64,000 nucleotides of DNA from JAEULH01 sp963789785. Lineage in GTDB: Bacteria; Pseudomonadota; Alphaproteobacteria; Rhodospirillales; Defluviicoccaceae. Made by a program: the position numbers and the translations under genes. Positions 1 through 8,838 of this stretch are shown here, piece by piece. How positions within the stretch are numbered: position 1 is the stretch's first letter; each line of letters begins with the position of its first letter. Below the pieces are notes generated by a model that did not search any database, was not told the origin of the DNA, and was given only the letters and a program-made list of their open reading frames with translations. The stretch is taken from the NCBI GenBank assembly GCA_963789785.1, contig CAWBNC010000038.1:124001-188000 (forward strand), in the 5' to 3' direction.

Positions 1-1
1 C

Positions 2-1369
2 GGCGGCCGCAAGGTGCCGCTGAAGGCCAATGTCGACCAGGCATTGAAGTCCTGCCCGACCGTCAAAACCTGTATTGTGGTCAAGCACACCGGCGGCGAC
101 GTCCACTGGAGCGACGGCCGCGATGTCGGCTACGGCGAGCTTATGGCGGGCGCTTCGGCCGACTGCGCAGCCGAAGAAATGAACGCCGAAGACCCTCTGT
201 TCATTCTCTACACGTCGGGCTCGACCGGAAAGCCGAAGGGCGTGCTGCATACGACCGGCGGCTACATGGTCTTTACGTCGATGACCCACCAGTACGTCTT
301 CGACTACAAGGACGGCGATATCTACTGGTGCACGGCCGACATCGGTTGGGTCACCGGTCACAGCTACATCGTTTACGGGCCGCTCGCAAACGGCGCGACG
401 TCGTTGATGTTCGAGGGCGTACCGAACTACCCGGACGCCTCGCGGTTCTGGGAGGTGGTCGACAAACACCAGGTCAACATCTTCTACACCGCGCCGACCG
501 CCATCCGCGCCCTGATGCGCGAAGGCGACGCGCCGGTGACGAAGACCAGCCGCAAGTCGTTGCGCATCCTCGGCACCGTCGGCGAGCCGATCAACCCGGA
601 GGCGTGGAACTGGTACTTCAAGATCGTCGGCGAACAGCGTTGCCCGATCGTCGACACTTGGTGGCAGACAGAGACCGGCGGCATCATGATTACTGCGCTG
701 CCGGGGGCGATCGCGCTCAAGCCGGGCTCGGCGACCCTGCCGTTCTTTGGCGTCCAACCGCAGATTGTCGATGCCGATGGTGTCGCGCTCGAAGGCGCCG
801 GCTCCGGCAACCTGTGCATCACCGATGCCTGGCCGGGAATGATGCGCACCGTCTTCCGCGACCACGACCGCTTCATCCAGACCTACTTTTCGACCTACAC
901 CGGGAAGTACTTCACCGGTGACGGCTGCCGCCGGGACGAAGACGGCTACTACTGGATTACCGGCCGGGTCGACGACGTCATCAACGTTTCCGGTCACCGC
1001 CTCGGCACCGCCGAGGTCGAGAGCGCGCTGGTCGCTCACGCGAAGGTGGCCGAAGCGGCCGTCGTCGGCTTCCCCCACGACATCAAGGGCCAGGGCATCT
1101 ACGCCTACGTGACGCTCAACGCCGGCATTCAGCCGTCGGAGGCGCTGCGCAAGGAGCTGGTCCAGTGGGTGCGCACGGAGATCGGGCCGATCGCTTCGCC
1201 GGACGTCATCCAATGGGCGCCGGGTCTGCCGAAGACCCGTTCGGGCAAGATCATGCGGCGGATCCTGCGCAAGATCGCCGAGAACGATGTCGGCAGCCTG
1301 GGCGACACCTCGACGCTGGCGGATCCAACCGTGGTCAGCGACCTGATCGAGCAGCGCCCGCAGGCTTAG
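2..1369 (+). CDS. acsA: Acetyl-CoA synthetase, C-terminal two thirds (5' end outside window)
   Basis: AMP-forming acetate:CoA ligase that turns acetate, ATP and CoA into acetyl-CoA in the cytoplasm. The frame is open from the window edge, so about 200 N-terminal residues of the usual ~650 are missing. Visible motifs are the phosphate-binding loop TSGSTGKPKG (near 211-240), the WWQTETGG active-site segment (near 658-680), the hinge region around GRVDDVINVSGHR, and the C-terminal SGKIMRR with the lysine that is acetylated in this family. The adenylate pocket reads GVPNYPD, as in acetate rather than propionate enzymes. A strong hairpin terminator follows the stop. Propionate or acrylate could be side substrates, but that is inference. 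Confidence 0.95.
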   Translation, partial: GGRKVPLKANVDQALKSCPTVKTCIVVKHTGGDVHWSDGRDVGYGELMAGASADCAAEEMNAEDPLFILYTSGSTGKPKGVLHTTGGYMVFTSMTHQYVFDYKDGDIYWCTADIGWVTGHSYIVYGPLANGATSLMFEGVPNYPDASRFWEVVDKHQVNIFYTAPTAIRALMREGDAPVTKTSRKSLRILGTVGEPINPEAWNWYFKIVGEQRCPIVDTWWQTETGGIMITALPGAIALKPGSATLPFFGVQPQIVDADGVALEGAGSGNLCITDAWPGMMRTVFRDHDRFIQTYFSTYTGKYFTGDGCRRDEDGYYWITGRVDDVINVSGHRLGTAEVESALVAHAKVAEAAVVGFPHDIKGQGIYAYVTLNAGIQPSEALRKELVQWVRTEIGPIASPDVIQWAPGLPKTRSGKIMRRILRKIAENDVGSLGDTSTLADPTVVSDLIEQRPQA

Positions 1370-1399
1370 GTTAGGTTTGACCTCGGCGTACACGATGCG

Positions 1400-1431
1400 G
1401 CGGGGCCCCGAGCGGCCCCGCTTCCTTTTTC
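1400..1431 (+). terminator. Rho-independent terminator of acsA
   Basis: GCGGGGCC (1400-1407) pairs perfectly with GGCCCCGC (1414-1421) across a six-base loop and is followed by a T-rich run (TTCCTTTTT). It starts 30 bases after the acsA stop and separates acsA from purE. Confidence 0.85.
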
Positions 1432-1523
1432 TGACGCCACACCGCGCGACATGACGGTTTTCTCCGACATCGCGGCCGCGTATTGTTCCGCCCTTCATCG
1501 ATATCCAGCGGAGCGAACAGGGT

Positions 1524-2015
1524 ATGGCGGCAGCGCCTGACGTCGGGATCATCATGGGCAGCCAGTCCGACTGGCGGACGATGCGCCATGCGGCGGCGAC
1601 GCTGGACGCCCTCGCGATCCCGTACGAGGCGCGGATCGTCTCGGCCCATCGCACGCCGGAGCGACTGTTCGCATATGCCCGCGGTGCGAAGGCGCGTGGC
1701 CTGAAGGTGGTGATCGCCGGCGCCGGCGGGGCGGCGCATCTTCCCGGCATGACCGCGGCCCTGACACCCCTGCCGGTTTTCGGGGTGCCGGTAGAATCGG
1801 CAGCGCTCCACGGCCACGATAGCCTCTTGTCGATCGTCCAGATGCCGGCCGGCATTCCCGTCGGCACGCTCGCGATCGGCAAGGCCGGCGCGATCAACGC
1901 CGCGCTGCTCGCTGCCGCCGTTCTCGCGCTGGCCGACGCGGCGCTGGCGCAGCGACTGGAGGACTGGCGCGCGCGGCAGACGGTGGACGTGGGCGAGGCG
2001 CCCGCCGATGAATGA
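1524..2015 (+). CDS. purE: N5-carboxyaminoimidazole ribonucleotide mutase PurE
   Basis: Class I PurE converts N5-CAIR to CAIR in de novo purine synthesis. The 163-residue protein has the usual family length. It shows the N-terminal GSQSDW nucleotide-binding motif, SAHRTP, and the GAGGAAHLPGM loop that forms the active site. A GGAG lies about ten bases before the ATG. The 3' end overlaps the purK start by eight bases, so the pair is very likely one translationally coupled operon. Confidence 0.96.
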   Translation: MAAAPDVGIIMGSQSDWRTMRHAAATLDALAIPYEARIVSAHRTPERLFAYARGAKARGLKVVIAGAGGAAHLPGMTAALTPLPVFGVPVESAALHGHDSLLSIVQMPAGIPVGTLAIGKAGAINAALLAAAVLALADAALAQRLEDWRARQTVDVGEAPADE

Positions 2016-3204
2016 GAAGCCGCTGCCCGTTCGGCCGCTGCCGCCGGGCGGGACCATCGGCATTCTCGGCGGCGGCCAGCTCGGCCGGATGCTGGCCATG
2101 GCCGCCGCCAGCCTCGGCTTTCGCACCCACATCTATTGCCCCGACGACGACCGACCGGCCGCCGACGTTGCCGCCGCCTGCAGCGCCGCGCCATACGACG
2201 ACGAAGCGAGCCTGGCGGCATTCGCCACCGCCGTCGATGTCGTGACTTATGAGTTTGAGAACGTGCCGGAGGCCACCGCCCGGTTTCTTGCCGCCCACGT
2301 CCCGGTCTGGCCGCCGCCGGTGGCTCTCGCGGTGGCCCAGGATCGTCTGCGCGAAAAGACGTTTCTGCTCGACGCCGGCATCGCCACCGCGCCGTTTGCC
2401 ACCATCGACAGCGGCGCCGATCTTCCCGCCGCTCTCGCCGCCGTCGGCCTGCCGGCGGTGATCAAGACCCGCCGGTTCGGCTACGACGGCAAGGGCCAGG
2501 CCTTCGTTGCCGACGCGGCGCAGGCGACCGAGGCTCTGGCCGCGCTTGGCAGCGGCGGCGTCATCATCGAGGGCTTCGTGTCGTTCGAGCGCGAGATCTC
2601 GGTGATCGTCGCCCGCGGCGCCGATGGTGCGGCGCGGTGCTACGAGCCGGTCTGGAACATCCATGAAAACCACGTCCTCGCCCACTCGATCGTGCCGGCC
2701 GGCGTTCCCGCGGCGGTTGCCGACGCGGCCGAGGCAATCGCGCTCTGCATCGCCGAACGGCTCGACTATGTCGGCGTCATGGGTGTGGAGATGTTCCTCG
2801 AACTGAGCGGCGCCGGGCCGCGCTTGTTCGTCAACGAGATGGCGCCCCGCGTACACAACTCTGGACACTGGACTCTCGACGCCTGCGTCATAAGCCAGTT
2901 CGAGCAGCACATTCGCGCGATCTGCGGCTGGCCGCTCGGCACGGTCGCGCGCCATTCCGACGCGTTCATGGATAACCTGCTGGGGGACGCTGTCGACGGA
3001 TGGGCCGAGCGGGCGCGCCAAGCGGACACGGCGCTTCACATTTATGGCAAGGTCGGCGCAACGCCGGGCCGCAAGATGGGCCACGTCACCCGACTCTATC
3101 CGCTGGGCGGCAACCCGCACGCAAGTCCGTTCAGCCATGACCGTGGTTCGTCTCAGGCGCGACGACGGCGAGCGGTTCCTGGCGCTGCGAAAAGCCGCGC
3201 TTGA
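2008..3204 (+). CDS. purK: N5-carboxyaminoimidazole ribonucleotide synthase PurK
   Basis: ATP-grasp enzyme that carboxylates AIR to N5-CAIR with bicarbonate, feeding PurE. Seen: N-terminal GGGQLGRM Rossmann motif, YEFENVP, the ATP-grasp core IKTRRFGYDGKGQ, EGFVSFEREISVIVAR and the metal-binding NEMAPRVHNSGHWT. The family normally ends soon after GRKMGHVTRL. Here about 30 further residues follow (Arg/Ser-rich, unlike the family), and this tail overlaps the start of a GNAT relic at 3137. The original purK stop may have been lost when the adjoining DNA was rearranged. Catalytic regions are intact. Confidence 0.94.
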   Translation: MNEKPLPVRPLPPGGTIGILGGGQLGRMLAMAAASLGFRTHIYCPDDDRPAADVAAACSAAPYDDEASLAAFATAVDVVTYEFENVPEATARFLAAHVPVWPPPVALAVAQDRLREKTFLLDAGIATAPFATIDSGADLPAALAAVGLPAVIKTRRFGYDGKGQAFVADAAQATEALAALGSGGVIIEGFVSFEREISVIVARGADGAARCYEPVWNIHENHVLAHSIVPAGVPAAVADAAEAIALCIAERLDYVGVMGVEMFLELSGAGPRLFVNEMAPRVHNSGHWTLDACVISQFEQHIRAICGWPLGTVARHSDAFMDNLLGDAVDGWAERARQADTALHIYGKVGATPGRKMGHVTRLYPLGGNPHASPFSHDRGSSQARRRRAVPGAAKSRA

Positions 3205-3239
3205 TCGTGACCCGCATTGTTTCCGTGTAAGTTCGGCAG
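3137..3239 (+). pseudogene. GNAT acetyltransferase N-terminal relic
   Basis: Starting at the ATG at 3137, about 34 residues (VVRLRRDDGERFLALRKAAL and following) look like the opening strand and helix of a GNAT N-acetyltransferase. The frame then runs without interruption into the DNA-binding domain of a LysR regulator, so the rest of the GNAT fold, including the acetyl-CoA loop, is absent. It reads as the left side of a deletion junction and not as a functional domain. The GNAT assignment rests on a short segment. Confidence 0.55.
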
Positions 3240-3965
3240 ATGACTTCCTTGCGATCGCTAAGTATCGCAGCTTCCGCCGTGCCGGGCTCGAGTTGGGCGT
3301 CAGCGCGTCTGCGCTCAGCCATGCGCTCAAGGGTCTAGAGTCGCGGTTGGGGATTCGCTTGCTCAATCGCACCAACCGCAGTGTCACCCTTACAGCAGCC
3401 GGCGAGGAATTGCAGGCGGCGATCAGCGATCCGTTCCGGATTATCGGCGATGCCGTGGAGAGTTTGAACCGCTTTCGCGACGCGCCCGCAGGGCGCATTC
3501 GCCTGAACGTGCTCGAACACGCCGCGTACCTTCTTCTTGCTCCGGTTCTACCCATCTATACAGAGCGCTATCCCGACATCGAGGTCGACCTGGATATCAG
3601 CAATCGTCTGCTCGATGTCATCGATCAGGGCTTCGACGGGGGCATCCGCTACGGCGGAACCGTTCCCGAGGATATGGTGGCCCAGCGCGTCTCAGCCGAG
3701 CTCCGCTGGGTCGTCGCAGGGTCTGCCGCCTACCTGGAGCGGTTCGGCGCGCCTCAGCCTGGCTCTCGCCGGCGCCGCACTCGCCTATCTGCCGGAACCG
3801 TGCATCGCAGAGCACATCGAGACCGGCAGGCTGCAGACAGTGCTCGACGATTGGGCGCCCATGGGACCCGCCTTCCATGTCTACTACACGAGCAGGCGGC
3901 AGGTTCCGACGGGACTGCGGTTGTTGGTGGAGCTCATCCGGGAATTGCGCCCTCTCGGGCTTTGA
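3240..3965 (+). pseudogene. LysR-family regulator, truncated and internally deleted
   Basis: The first part (3240 to about 3760) encodes the winged helix (FLAIAKYRSFRRAG, LSHALKGLESRLG, LLNRTNRSVTLT) and the first half of the effector domain. It has no start codon of its own and is fused in frame to a GNAT fragment. After residues reading YLERFGAP the frame is lost. Another frame carries the C-terminal end (AGAALAYLPEPCIAEHIETG to the stop at 3965), and by comparison with LysR proteins of this subgroup some 60 residues in between are missing. The gene looks truly degraded. It probably once controlled the oxidoreductase cluster downstream. Confidence 0.8.
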
Positions 3966-4133
3966 CCGGCACAAGGCGCTATGAGGTTGGACGTTGAACT
4001 CTGCTCAACACCGCGTTGGCCAGGCGGCATCTGGTCCGGTCGACCCCACGCCTTAACTGTTATAGATCACGAGGCGCGCCGGGTGCACTCAGGTGTCCTT
4101 GCACGGCTTCGCGCAAGCTGATGAAGGGCGAAG

Positions 4134-4552
4134 ATGCACATCACGCGAAATGGAACGCAGCCATCCGTCACGGGACCGGCGGAATGGTTCACCGGCGCCG
4201 TTCGCATCAACTCCCTCTTTCAAAGCGCGAAGAGCCGGCGCGCGTCGGCGGTGCGATCGTCACGTTCGAGCCTGGCGCCCGGACCGCCTGGCACACGCAT
4301 CCGCTCGGCCAGACCCTCATCGTGACCTCGGGCGTCGGCTGGACGCAATGCGAAGGCGAGCCAACCGTCGAGATCCGCGCCGGCGACGTCATCTGGTGTC
4401 CGCCGAACCACAAGCACTGGCACGGGGCCACACCGACGACCGCCATGACCCACATCGCCATCCAGGAATCCCTGAACGGTTCGCCCGTCACATGGATGGA
4501 GCATGTGACCGACGAGCAATATCTGAAAGGACCGAACGATGCAGACGCGTGA
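4134..4552 (+). pseudogene. Small cupin protein, frameshifted
   Basis: The protein starts MHITRNGTQPSVTGPAEWF and, after a frame change near 4222-4230, continues as VGGAIVTFEPGARTAWHTHP, then GDVIWCPPNHKHWHG and THIAIQ. That is the single-domain cupin found beside carboxymuconolactone decarboxylases and aldo-keto reductases. Metal ligands H-x-H and the later HxxxH are present. The repaired length would be about 138 residues, normal for the family. The span is two bases over a multiple of three, unlike most other breaks in the window. It overlaps the aldo-keto reductase start by 14 bases, so the two were co-transcribed. Confidence 0.75.
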
Positions 4553-5561
4553 ACTCGGCCGCGGCGGTCTTGAGGTCTCGGCCATCGGCCTTGGCTGCAT
4601 GGGCATCAACTTCGGCTATGGCGCGGCACTGTCCAGGCAAGAGGGCATCAAGCTGATCCGTGCCGCGGTGGAGCGCGGCGTGACCTTCTTCGATACGGCC
4701 GAGGTCTACGGCCCGTTTACCAACGAAGAGGTGGTCGGCGAGGCGCTCGCGCCTGTCCGCGATCAGGTGGCGATCGCCACCAAGTTCGGCTTCGACATCG
4801 ACTTCGAGACGCGCGAGAACCGCGGCGTCAACAGCCGGCCCGAGCGCATCCGGCAGGCCGTCGACGGATCGCTCAAGCAACTCGGCATCGAGACGATCGA
4901 CCTCCTGTACCAGCATCGGGTTGACCCGAATGTGCCGATCGAGGACGTGGCGGGCGCCGTCAAGGAGTTGATCGCCGAAGGCAAGGTGACGCACTTCGGC
5001 ATGTCGGAGCCGGGCGTCCAGACGCTCCGCCGCGCCCACGCGGTGCAGCCCGTGACCGCGCTCCAGAACGAATACAGCCTCTGGACCCGCGGGCCGGAGA
5101 CGAACGGGATATTGCAGGCGTGCGACGAACTCGGGATTGGTTTCGTGCCCTACAGCCCGCTCGGCAAGGGGTTCCTCACCGGCGCGATGAGCAAGGACAC
5201 CAGGCTGGGCGAGGGTGATTTCCGCAATACCGTTCCACGCTTCTCGCCCGAGGCCATGGAAAAGAACCAGGCGCTGGTCGAGCTGTTGAAGCGGGTCGCG
5301 GACGAGAAGGGCGCAACGCCCGCGCAGATCGCTCTCGCCTGGCTGTTGGCGAAACGGCCGTACATCGTGCCCATCCCCGGCACGACCAAGCTTCATCGGC
5401 TCGAAGAGAATATCGGCGCTGGCGGCATCCAGCTCGCGGAAGCGGAGCTACGGAAGATCGAGGACGCTGCCTCGCAGATCCGGGTCGAGGGCGAGCGCTA
5501 TTCGCCGCAGCAGCTGGCGATGGTCGGGCGCGACGCTCCGCCGGTCGGCACCGGCGGATAA
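4539..5561 (+). CDS. Aldo/keto reductase
   Basis: A 340-residue NADP-dependent oxidoreductase of the AKR fold, typical of the YajO/AKR11-13 groups. The catalytic tetrad is visible as D52 and Y57 (FFDTAEVYG), K82 (ATKFGFD) and H126 (LLYQHRVD), and the C-terminal cofactor segment reads VPIPGTTKLHRLEEN. It follows a cupin gene with overlap and precedes a zinc alcohol dehydrogenase and an SDR on the same strand, a cluster suited to detoxifying or using aldehydes and ketones. The natural substrate cannot be told from sequence. Confidence 0.9.
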   Translation: MQTRELGRGGLEVSAIGLGCMGINFGYGAALSRQEGIKLIRAAVERGVTFFDTAEVYGPFTNEEVVGEALAPVRDQVAIATKFGFDIDFETRENRGVNSRPERIRQAVDGSLKQLGIETIDLLYQHRVDPNVPIEDVAGAVKELIAEGKVTHFGMSEPGVQTLRRAHAVQPVTALQNEYSLWTRGPETNGILQACDELGIGFVPYSPLGKGFLTGAMSKDTRLGEGDFRNTVPRFSPEAMEKNQALVELLKRVADEKGATPAQIALAWLLAKRPYIVPIPGTTKLHRLEENIGAGGIQLAEAELRKIEDAASQIRVEGERYSPQQLAMVGRDAPPVGTGG

Positions 5562-5596
5562 TCTTCTCTGAAACTCGTAAACCTTTGGAAATCGCC

Positions 5597-6634
5597 ATGC
5601 GCGCAACCGTCATGCACCAGGCCGGCAATGTCCGGATCGAAAATGTGCCCGACGCCGCCATCCAGCACCCCAGCGATGCAGTGATCCGCATTACGCGCGC
5701 CTGCATCTGCGGCAGTGACTTGTGGCCATACCACGAACTGCCGCCGACGCCGGGCGGGCGGCAGATGGGGCACGAAGCGATCGGCGTGATCGAGGCGGTC
5801 GGCAGCGAGGTGCGTACGCTTCGGCGCGGCCAGGTCGTCATCATGCCCTTCGCCTTCTCCGACGGCAGCTGCCTGTTCTGCGAGGAAGGATTGCAAACGG
5901 CGTGCGTCCATGGCGGCTTCTTCGGCAATGGCAACGGAATAGGCGGCGCCCAGGCCGAGGCGCTGCGTATCCCGCAGGCGGACGGCACCCTCTACCCGCT
6001 CGACATGGCCGAGGACGACGCGTTGATGCCGTCGCTGCTCACCCTGTCCGACGTGATGGGCACCGGTCACCATGCTGCGGTCACCGCGCGGGTTCGTCGC
6101 GGCGGCACGGTCGCCGTGGTCGGCGACGGAGCAGTCGGCCTTTGCGGGGTGATCGCAGCCAAGCGTCTCGGCGCCGAGCAGGTCATCATCATGGGCCGCC
6201 ACGCTGATCGCATCGCGCTTGCCAGAGAGTTTGGCGCCACGGACGTGGTCAGCGAGCGCGGCGATGCTGCAATAGAGCGTGTGCGCGAACTGACCGAAGG
6301 CTTCGGCGTCCAGTCCGTCCTGGAATGCGTCGGTACGGAGCAGGCGATTGCGACGTCGCTCGGCATCGTTCGGCCGGGCGGGGCGATTGGCCGGGTGGGA
6401 GTTCCGCACTATGACGTGCTGCCGAACGCCCAGCAGATGTTCTATGGCAACGTGATCGTTGCAGGCGGCCCTGCGCCCGTGCGGGCATACATTGATGAGC
6501 TTTTCCCCGACGTGCTGGAAGGCCGCATCGAGCCCGGTCGCGTGTTCGACCGCACCATCGGTCTCGATGAGGTTCCCGACGGCTACCGCGCCATGGACAA
6601 GCGTGAGGCGCTCAAGGTCCTGATCCGGCCCTGA
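5597..6634 (+). CDS. Zinc-dependent alcohol dehydrogenase (MDR family)
   Basis: Medium-chain dehydrogenase/reductase of 345 residues. The catalytic zinc site is visible as C38-x2-D41 (CICGSDLW) and H59-E60 (GHEAIG). A lobe loop SCLFCEEGLQTAC keeps three cysteines of the structural zinc cluster. The Rossmann motif is VVGDGAVGLCG. The ATG at 5597 is preferred over an upstream TTG at 5585 because GGAA lies just before it and the family starts MRATVMHQ. It probably belongs to the cupin/AKR/SDR operon. The substrate is unknown. Confidence 0.9.
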   Translation: MRATVMHQAGNVRIENVPDAAIQHPSDAVIRITRACICGSDLWPYHELPPTPGGRQMGHEAIGVIEAVGSEVRTLRRGQVVIMPFAFSDGSCLFCEEGLQTACVHGGFFGNGNGIGGAQAEALRIPQADGTLYPLDMAEDDALMPSLLTLSDVMGTGHHAAVTARVRRGGTVAVVGDGAVGLCGVIAAKRLGAEQVIIMGRHADRIALAREFGATDVVSERGDAAIERVRELTEGFGVQSVLECVGTEQAIATSLGIVRPGGAIGRVGVPHYDVLPNAQQMFYGNVIVAGGPAPVRAYIDELFPDVLEGRIEPGRVFDRTIGLDEVPDGYRAMDKREALKVLIRP

Positions 6635-6675
6635 CCGGCCCCCCACCGCCGCAGCAACCGGACAGGAGTGAAGTC

Positions 6676-7443
6676 ATGAGCCAGAATGATCGCCAGCTCA
6701 CCGGCAAGGTCGCCTTCGTCACCGGAGGCGGAACCGGCATTGGCAGGGCGACGGCGGTGGCCTTCGCCCGCGGAGGCGCGAGCGTGGTGGTGGCCGGCCT
6801 CGCGGGCAGCGACATCCAGGACACCGCGCGTATGATCGAAGAGGTCGGCGGACGGGCAATCGCCGTCAACTGCGATGTGACGCGGGCCGATGACGTCAAG
6901 GCTGCGCTGGACAGGACAATCGAGCCGTTTGGGCGGCTCGACTTCGCCTTCAACAACGCGGGTGTCGAGCAACCGGTGAAGCCGCTCGCCGAGATCACCG
7001 AGGAAGACTGGGACCGGCTGATGGCCGTCAACCTGCGCGGCGTGTTCCTGTGCATGAAGCATCAGGTGCCGTTGATGCGGAAGACCGGTGGGGGCGTGAT
7101 CGTGAACACATCGTCGGGCGCCGGGGTGAAGGGAATCGCCGGACAGGCGGCCTACGCCGCATCGAAGTTCGGTGTCATCGGCCTGACCAAGTCGGCCGCG
7201 CTCGACTATGCGGCGGAGAACATCCGGGTGAATGCGATCTGCCCGGGGATCATCGATACCCCGATGATGGACCGTTTCAGCGGCGGTACCGACGAAGGCC
7301 GGGCGAGGGTGATCGCGCAGGAGCCCATTGGGCGCATGGGCAGGCCCGAGGAGATTGCTTCGGGCGTGCTATGGCTCTGCTCGGACGCGGCGGCCTTCAT
7401 GGTCGGCCACGCCTTGGTCATGGACGGGGGCCAGACCGTCTGA
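6676..7443 (+). CDS. Short-chain dehydrogenase/reductase
   Basis: Classical SDR of 255 residues. Seen: TGGGTGIG cofactor loop, NNAG, the catalytic Ser (NTSSGAG), Y-x3-K (AAYAASKFG) and the C-terminal GHALVMDGG. No acidic residue at the end of the second strand is obvious, and VVVAGL leaves the NAD/NADP preference open. A short gap after the zinc dehydrogenase, and AGGAG about nine bases before the ATG, fit the same operon. It is intact, unlike the sequence on either side of the cluster. Confidence 0.92.
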   Translation: MSQNDRQLTGKVAFVTGGGTGIGRATAVAFARGGASVVVAGLAGSDIQDTARMIEEVGGRAIAVNCDVTRADDVKAALDRTIEPFGRLDFAFNNAGVEQPVKPLAEITEEDWDRLMAVNLRGVFLCMKHQVPLMRKTGGGVIVNTSSGAGVKGIAGQAAYAASKFGVIGLTKSAALDYAAENIRVNAICPGIIDTPMMDRFSGGTDEGRARVIAQEPIGRMGRPEEIASGVLWLCSDAAAFMVGHALVMDGGQTV

Positions 7444-7539
7444 GAGTTCATGAACTTCTACCAGTTCAACGACATCGAGACGATCTTTCCGCGTTTCATG
7501 CTCGTCACAGGTGACGTGGTCCACTCCTGAACCCGGATG

Positions 7540-8120
7540 GGCGCAGGCGAGATGCTCGATCTTTCGGTAATCAACTTCTGCTTTCGAATGAGTCCATCCG
7601 AAAGCAGGATGCCTCCGGCGAGCACTTTTCGGTGGACGGCACGCTGCTGGAGGCCTGGGCCAGCACCAAGAGCTTCCGCCCCAAGGACGGCTCCGGAGCG
7701 CCGCCGGATGCGGGACGCAATGGCGAGCAGGACTTCCGCGGGCAGAAGCGCGGCAACGAGACGCATGCGTCTGCCACCGATCCGGATGCCAGGCTCTACC
7801 GCAAGGGCCGCGGCAAGGAGGCGAAGCTCTGCTTCATGGGGCATGCGCTGATGGAGAACCGCAACGGGCTGATCGTCGGCGCCGTCGCCACCCGCGCCTC
7901 GGGCCACGCCGAGCGGCTGGCCGCCGTGGAGCTGATCACGCCGCACGCGGAGGCGCCGGGGCGGCCGGAGCCGATCACGCTGGGCGCCGACAAGGGGTAC
8001 GACGCCCAGGACTTCATAGCCGAGCTGGGCGAGATCGACGTCACCGCGCACGTGGCGCAGAACCTCAGCGGCCGGCGCTCGGCGATCGACGACGAGACGG
8101 CGCGCGATCCCGGCTACTCT
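7540..8120 (+). mobile_element. IS5-type transposase remnant
   Basis: One frame from about 7560 to 8118 reads EHFSVDGTLLEAWASTKSF, RPKDG, LCFMGHALMENRNGLIV, GADKGYDAQDF and RRSAIDDETARDPGY. This is the central part of an IS5-group DDE transposase, with two catalytic Asp positions (VDGT and GADKGYD). The N-terminal helices are not recognisable and the C-terminal part with the catalytic Glu is missing: similarity stops at GY near 8118, where the frame runs into an unrelated antisense gene. No terminal inverted repeats are seen at either end. A 9-bp inverted repeat (7578-7586/7599-7607) lies inside its left part. Confidence 0.8.
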
Positions 8121-8355
8121 AATTCCGCCGCGCTACTGGCCCGCTCGGCCGCCGGCAGCGCAATAGCGCTTCTGTATCGGGATCGACTTCTGCAACCAGA
8201 AATACGTTTCCCTCGATGTCCACCAGTTCGGCGACGATGGTGTGCCAATCGGTTTCATGCAGCTCGCCGAGGTGAAGCCCGCGCTTCGATGATCCGAAAT
8301 GTTGTTGCAGCACGGACGCCCACCGGTCCCGATCCGTCGTCTGTGTCGATGCCAT
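8119..8355 (-). CDS. Hypothetical protein, possibly truncated by the IS5 remnant
   Basis: From an ATG at 8355 the minus strand encodes a 78-residue protein beginning MASTQTTDRDRWASVLQQHF and containing GELHETDWHTIVAELVDIEG and VFLVAEVDPDTEALLRC. Composition is normal for a coding sequence. The stop falls exactly where the transposase similarity begins, so the natural C-terminus may have been replaced. A longer reading starting at 8661 is possible but its N-terminal part has the look of non-coding DNA. No family recognised. Confidence 0.45.
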   Translation of the reverse strand: MASTQTTDRDRWASVLQQHFGSSKRGLHLGELHETDWHTIVAELVDIEGNVFLVAEVDPDTEALLRCRRPSGPVARRN

Positions 8356-8838
8356 CCTCTCAACCTTCCAGCCGCCGGCACCCAGCGTCGTTGGAAGCTC
8401 GATCCCGCACTGTATAACGCGGCCGCCTCCTTCAGAGGCGCAAGTCGGCAGTTTATTTTTACAAGACGTAATTCTACCACGAAACATTGTGCACGCAATG
8501 GCCGAAGTAGGCAAGTAGGCCGGAAACATAGATGGAGAGGAAACCACCCGGATCGACCGGTTGATAGTGATGGCGAAGTAACCCATAAGCGCAGATCTAC
8601 GACGGCCTAGGGCCTCACGCTGCGCCTCCGACCACGGAACTCTTTGCGGGTCAGGCAGCATATTCCCGGCCGGGCCGCCTCGGCTTATCGCAGGTTAGGA
8701 AGATCGCGGCTCGCCGTTCGCAGACGGATCGCGACTGTTTTCCCCAGTCCTAGTGTTTGACCTCCGGCGCGCTTCGGTGTACCTCGTAGGGCCTGCCGGG
8801 ATGTTGTGCAACTGCGAAGAAAACTCGGGAGGGAACCC
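8356..8838. other. Intergenic region upstream of mcl, no gene seen
   Basis: About 480 bases between the small antisense gene and mcl. The stretch 8440-8560 is clearly more A+T-rich than its neighbours and could hold promoters for mcl-mch (rightward) and the antisense gene (leftward). I see no convincing ORF, tRNA or repeat in it. Confidence 0.5.

Noticed and set aside
1894..3555. Long open frame on the minus strand opposite purE-purK
   Set aside because: Antisense shadow of high-GC coding DNA. The protein is Arg/Ala/Gly-rich with no family pattern, and the plus strand carries clear PurE and PurK.
7578..7607. 9-bp hairpin as an intrinsic terminator or IS terminal repeat
   Set aside because: No T-run follows and it lies inside the transposase-like reading frame. 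No matching copy is found at the other end of the remnant.
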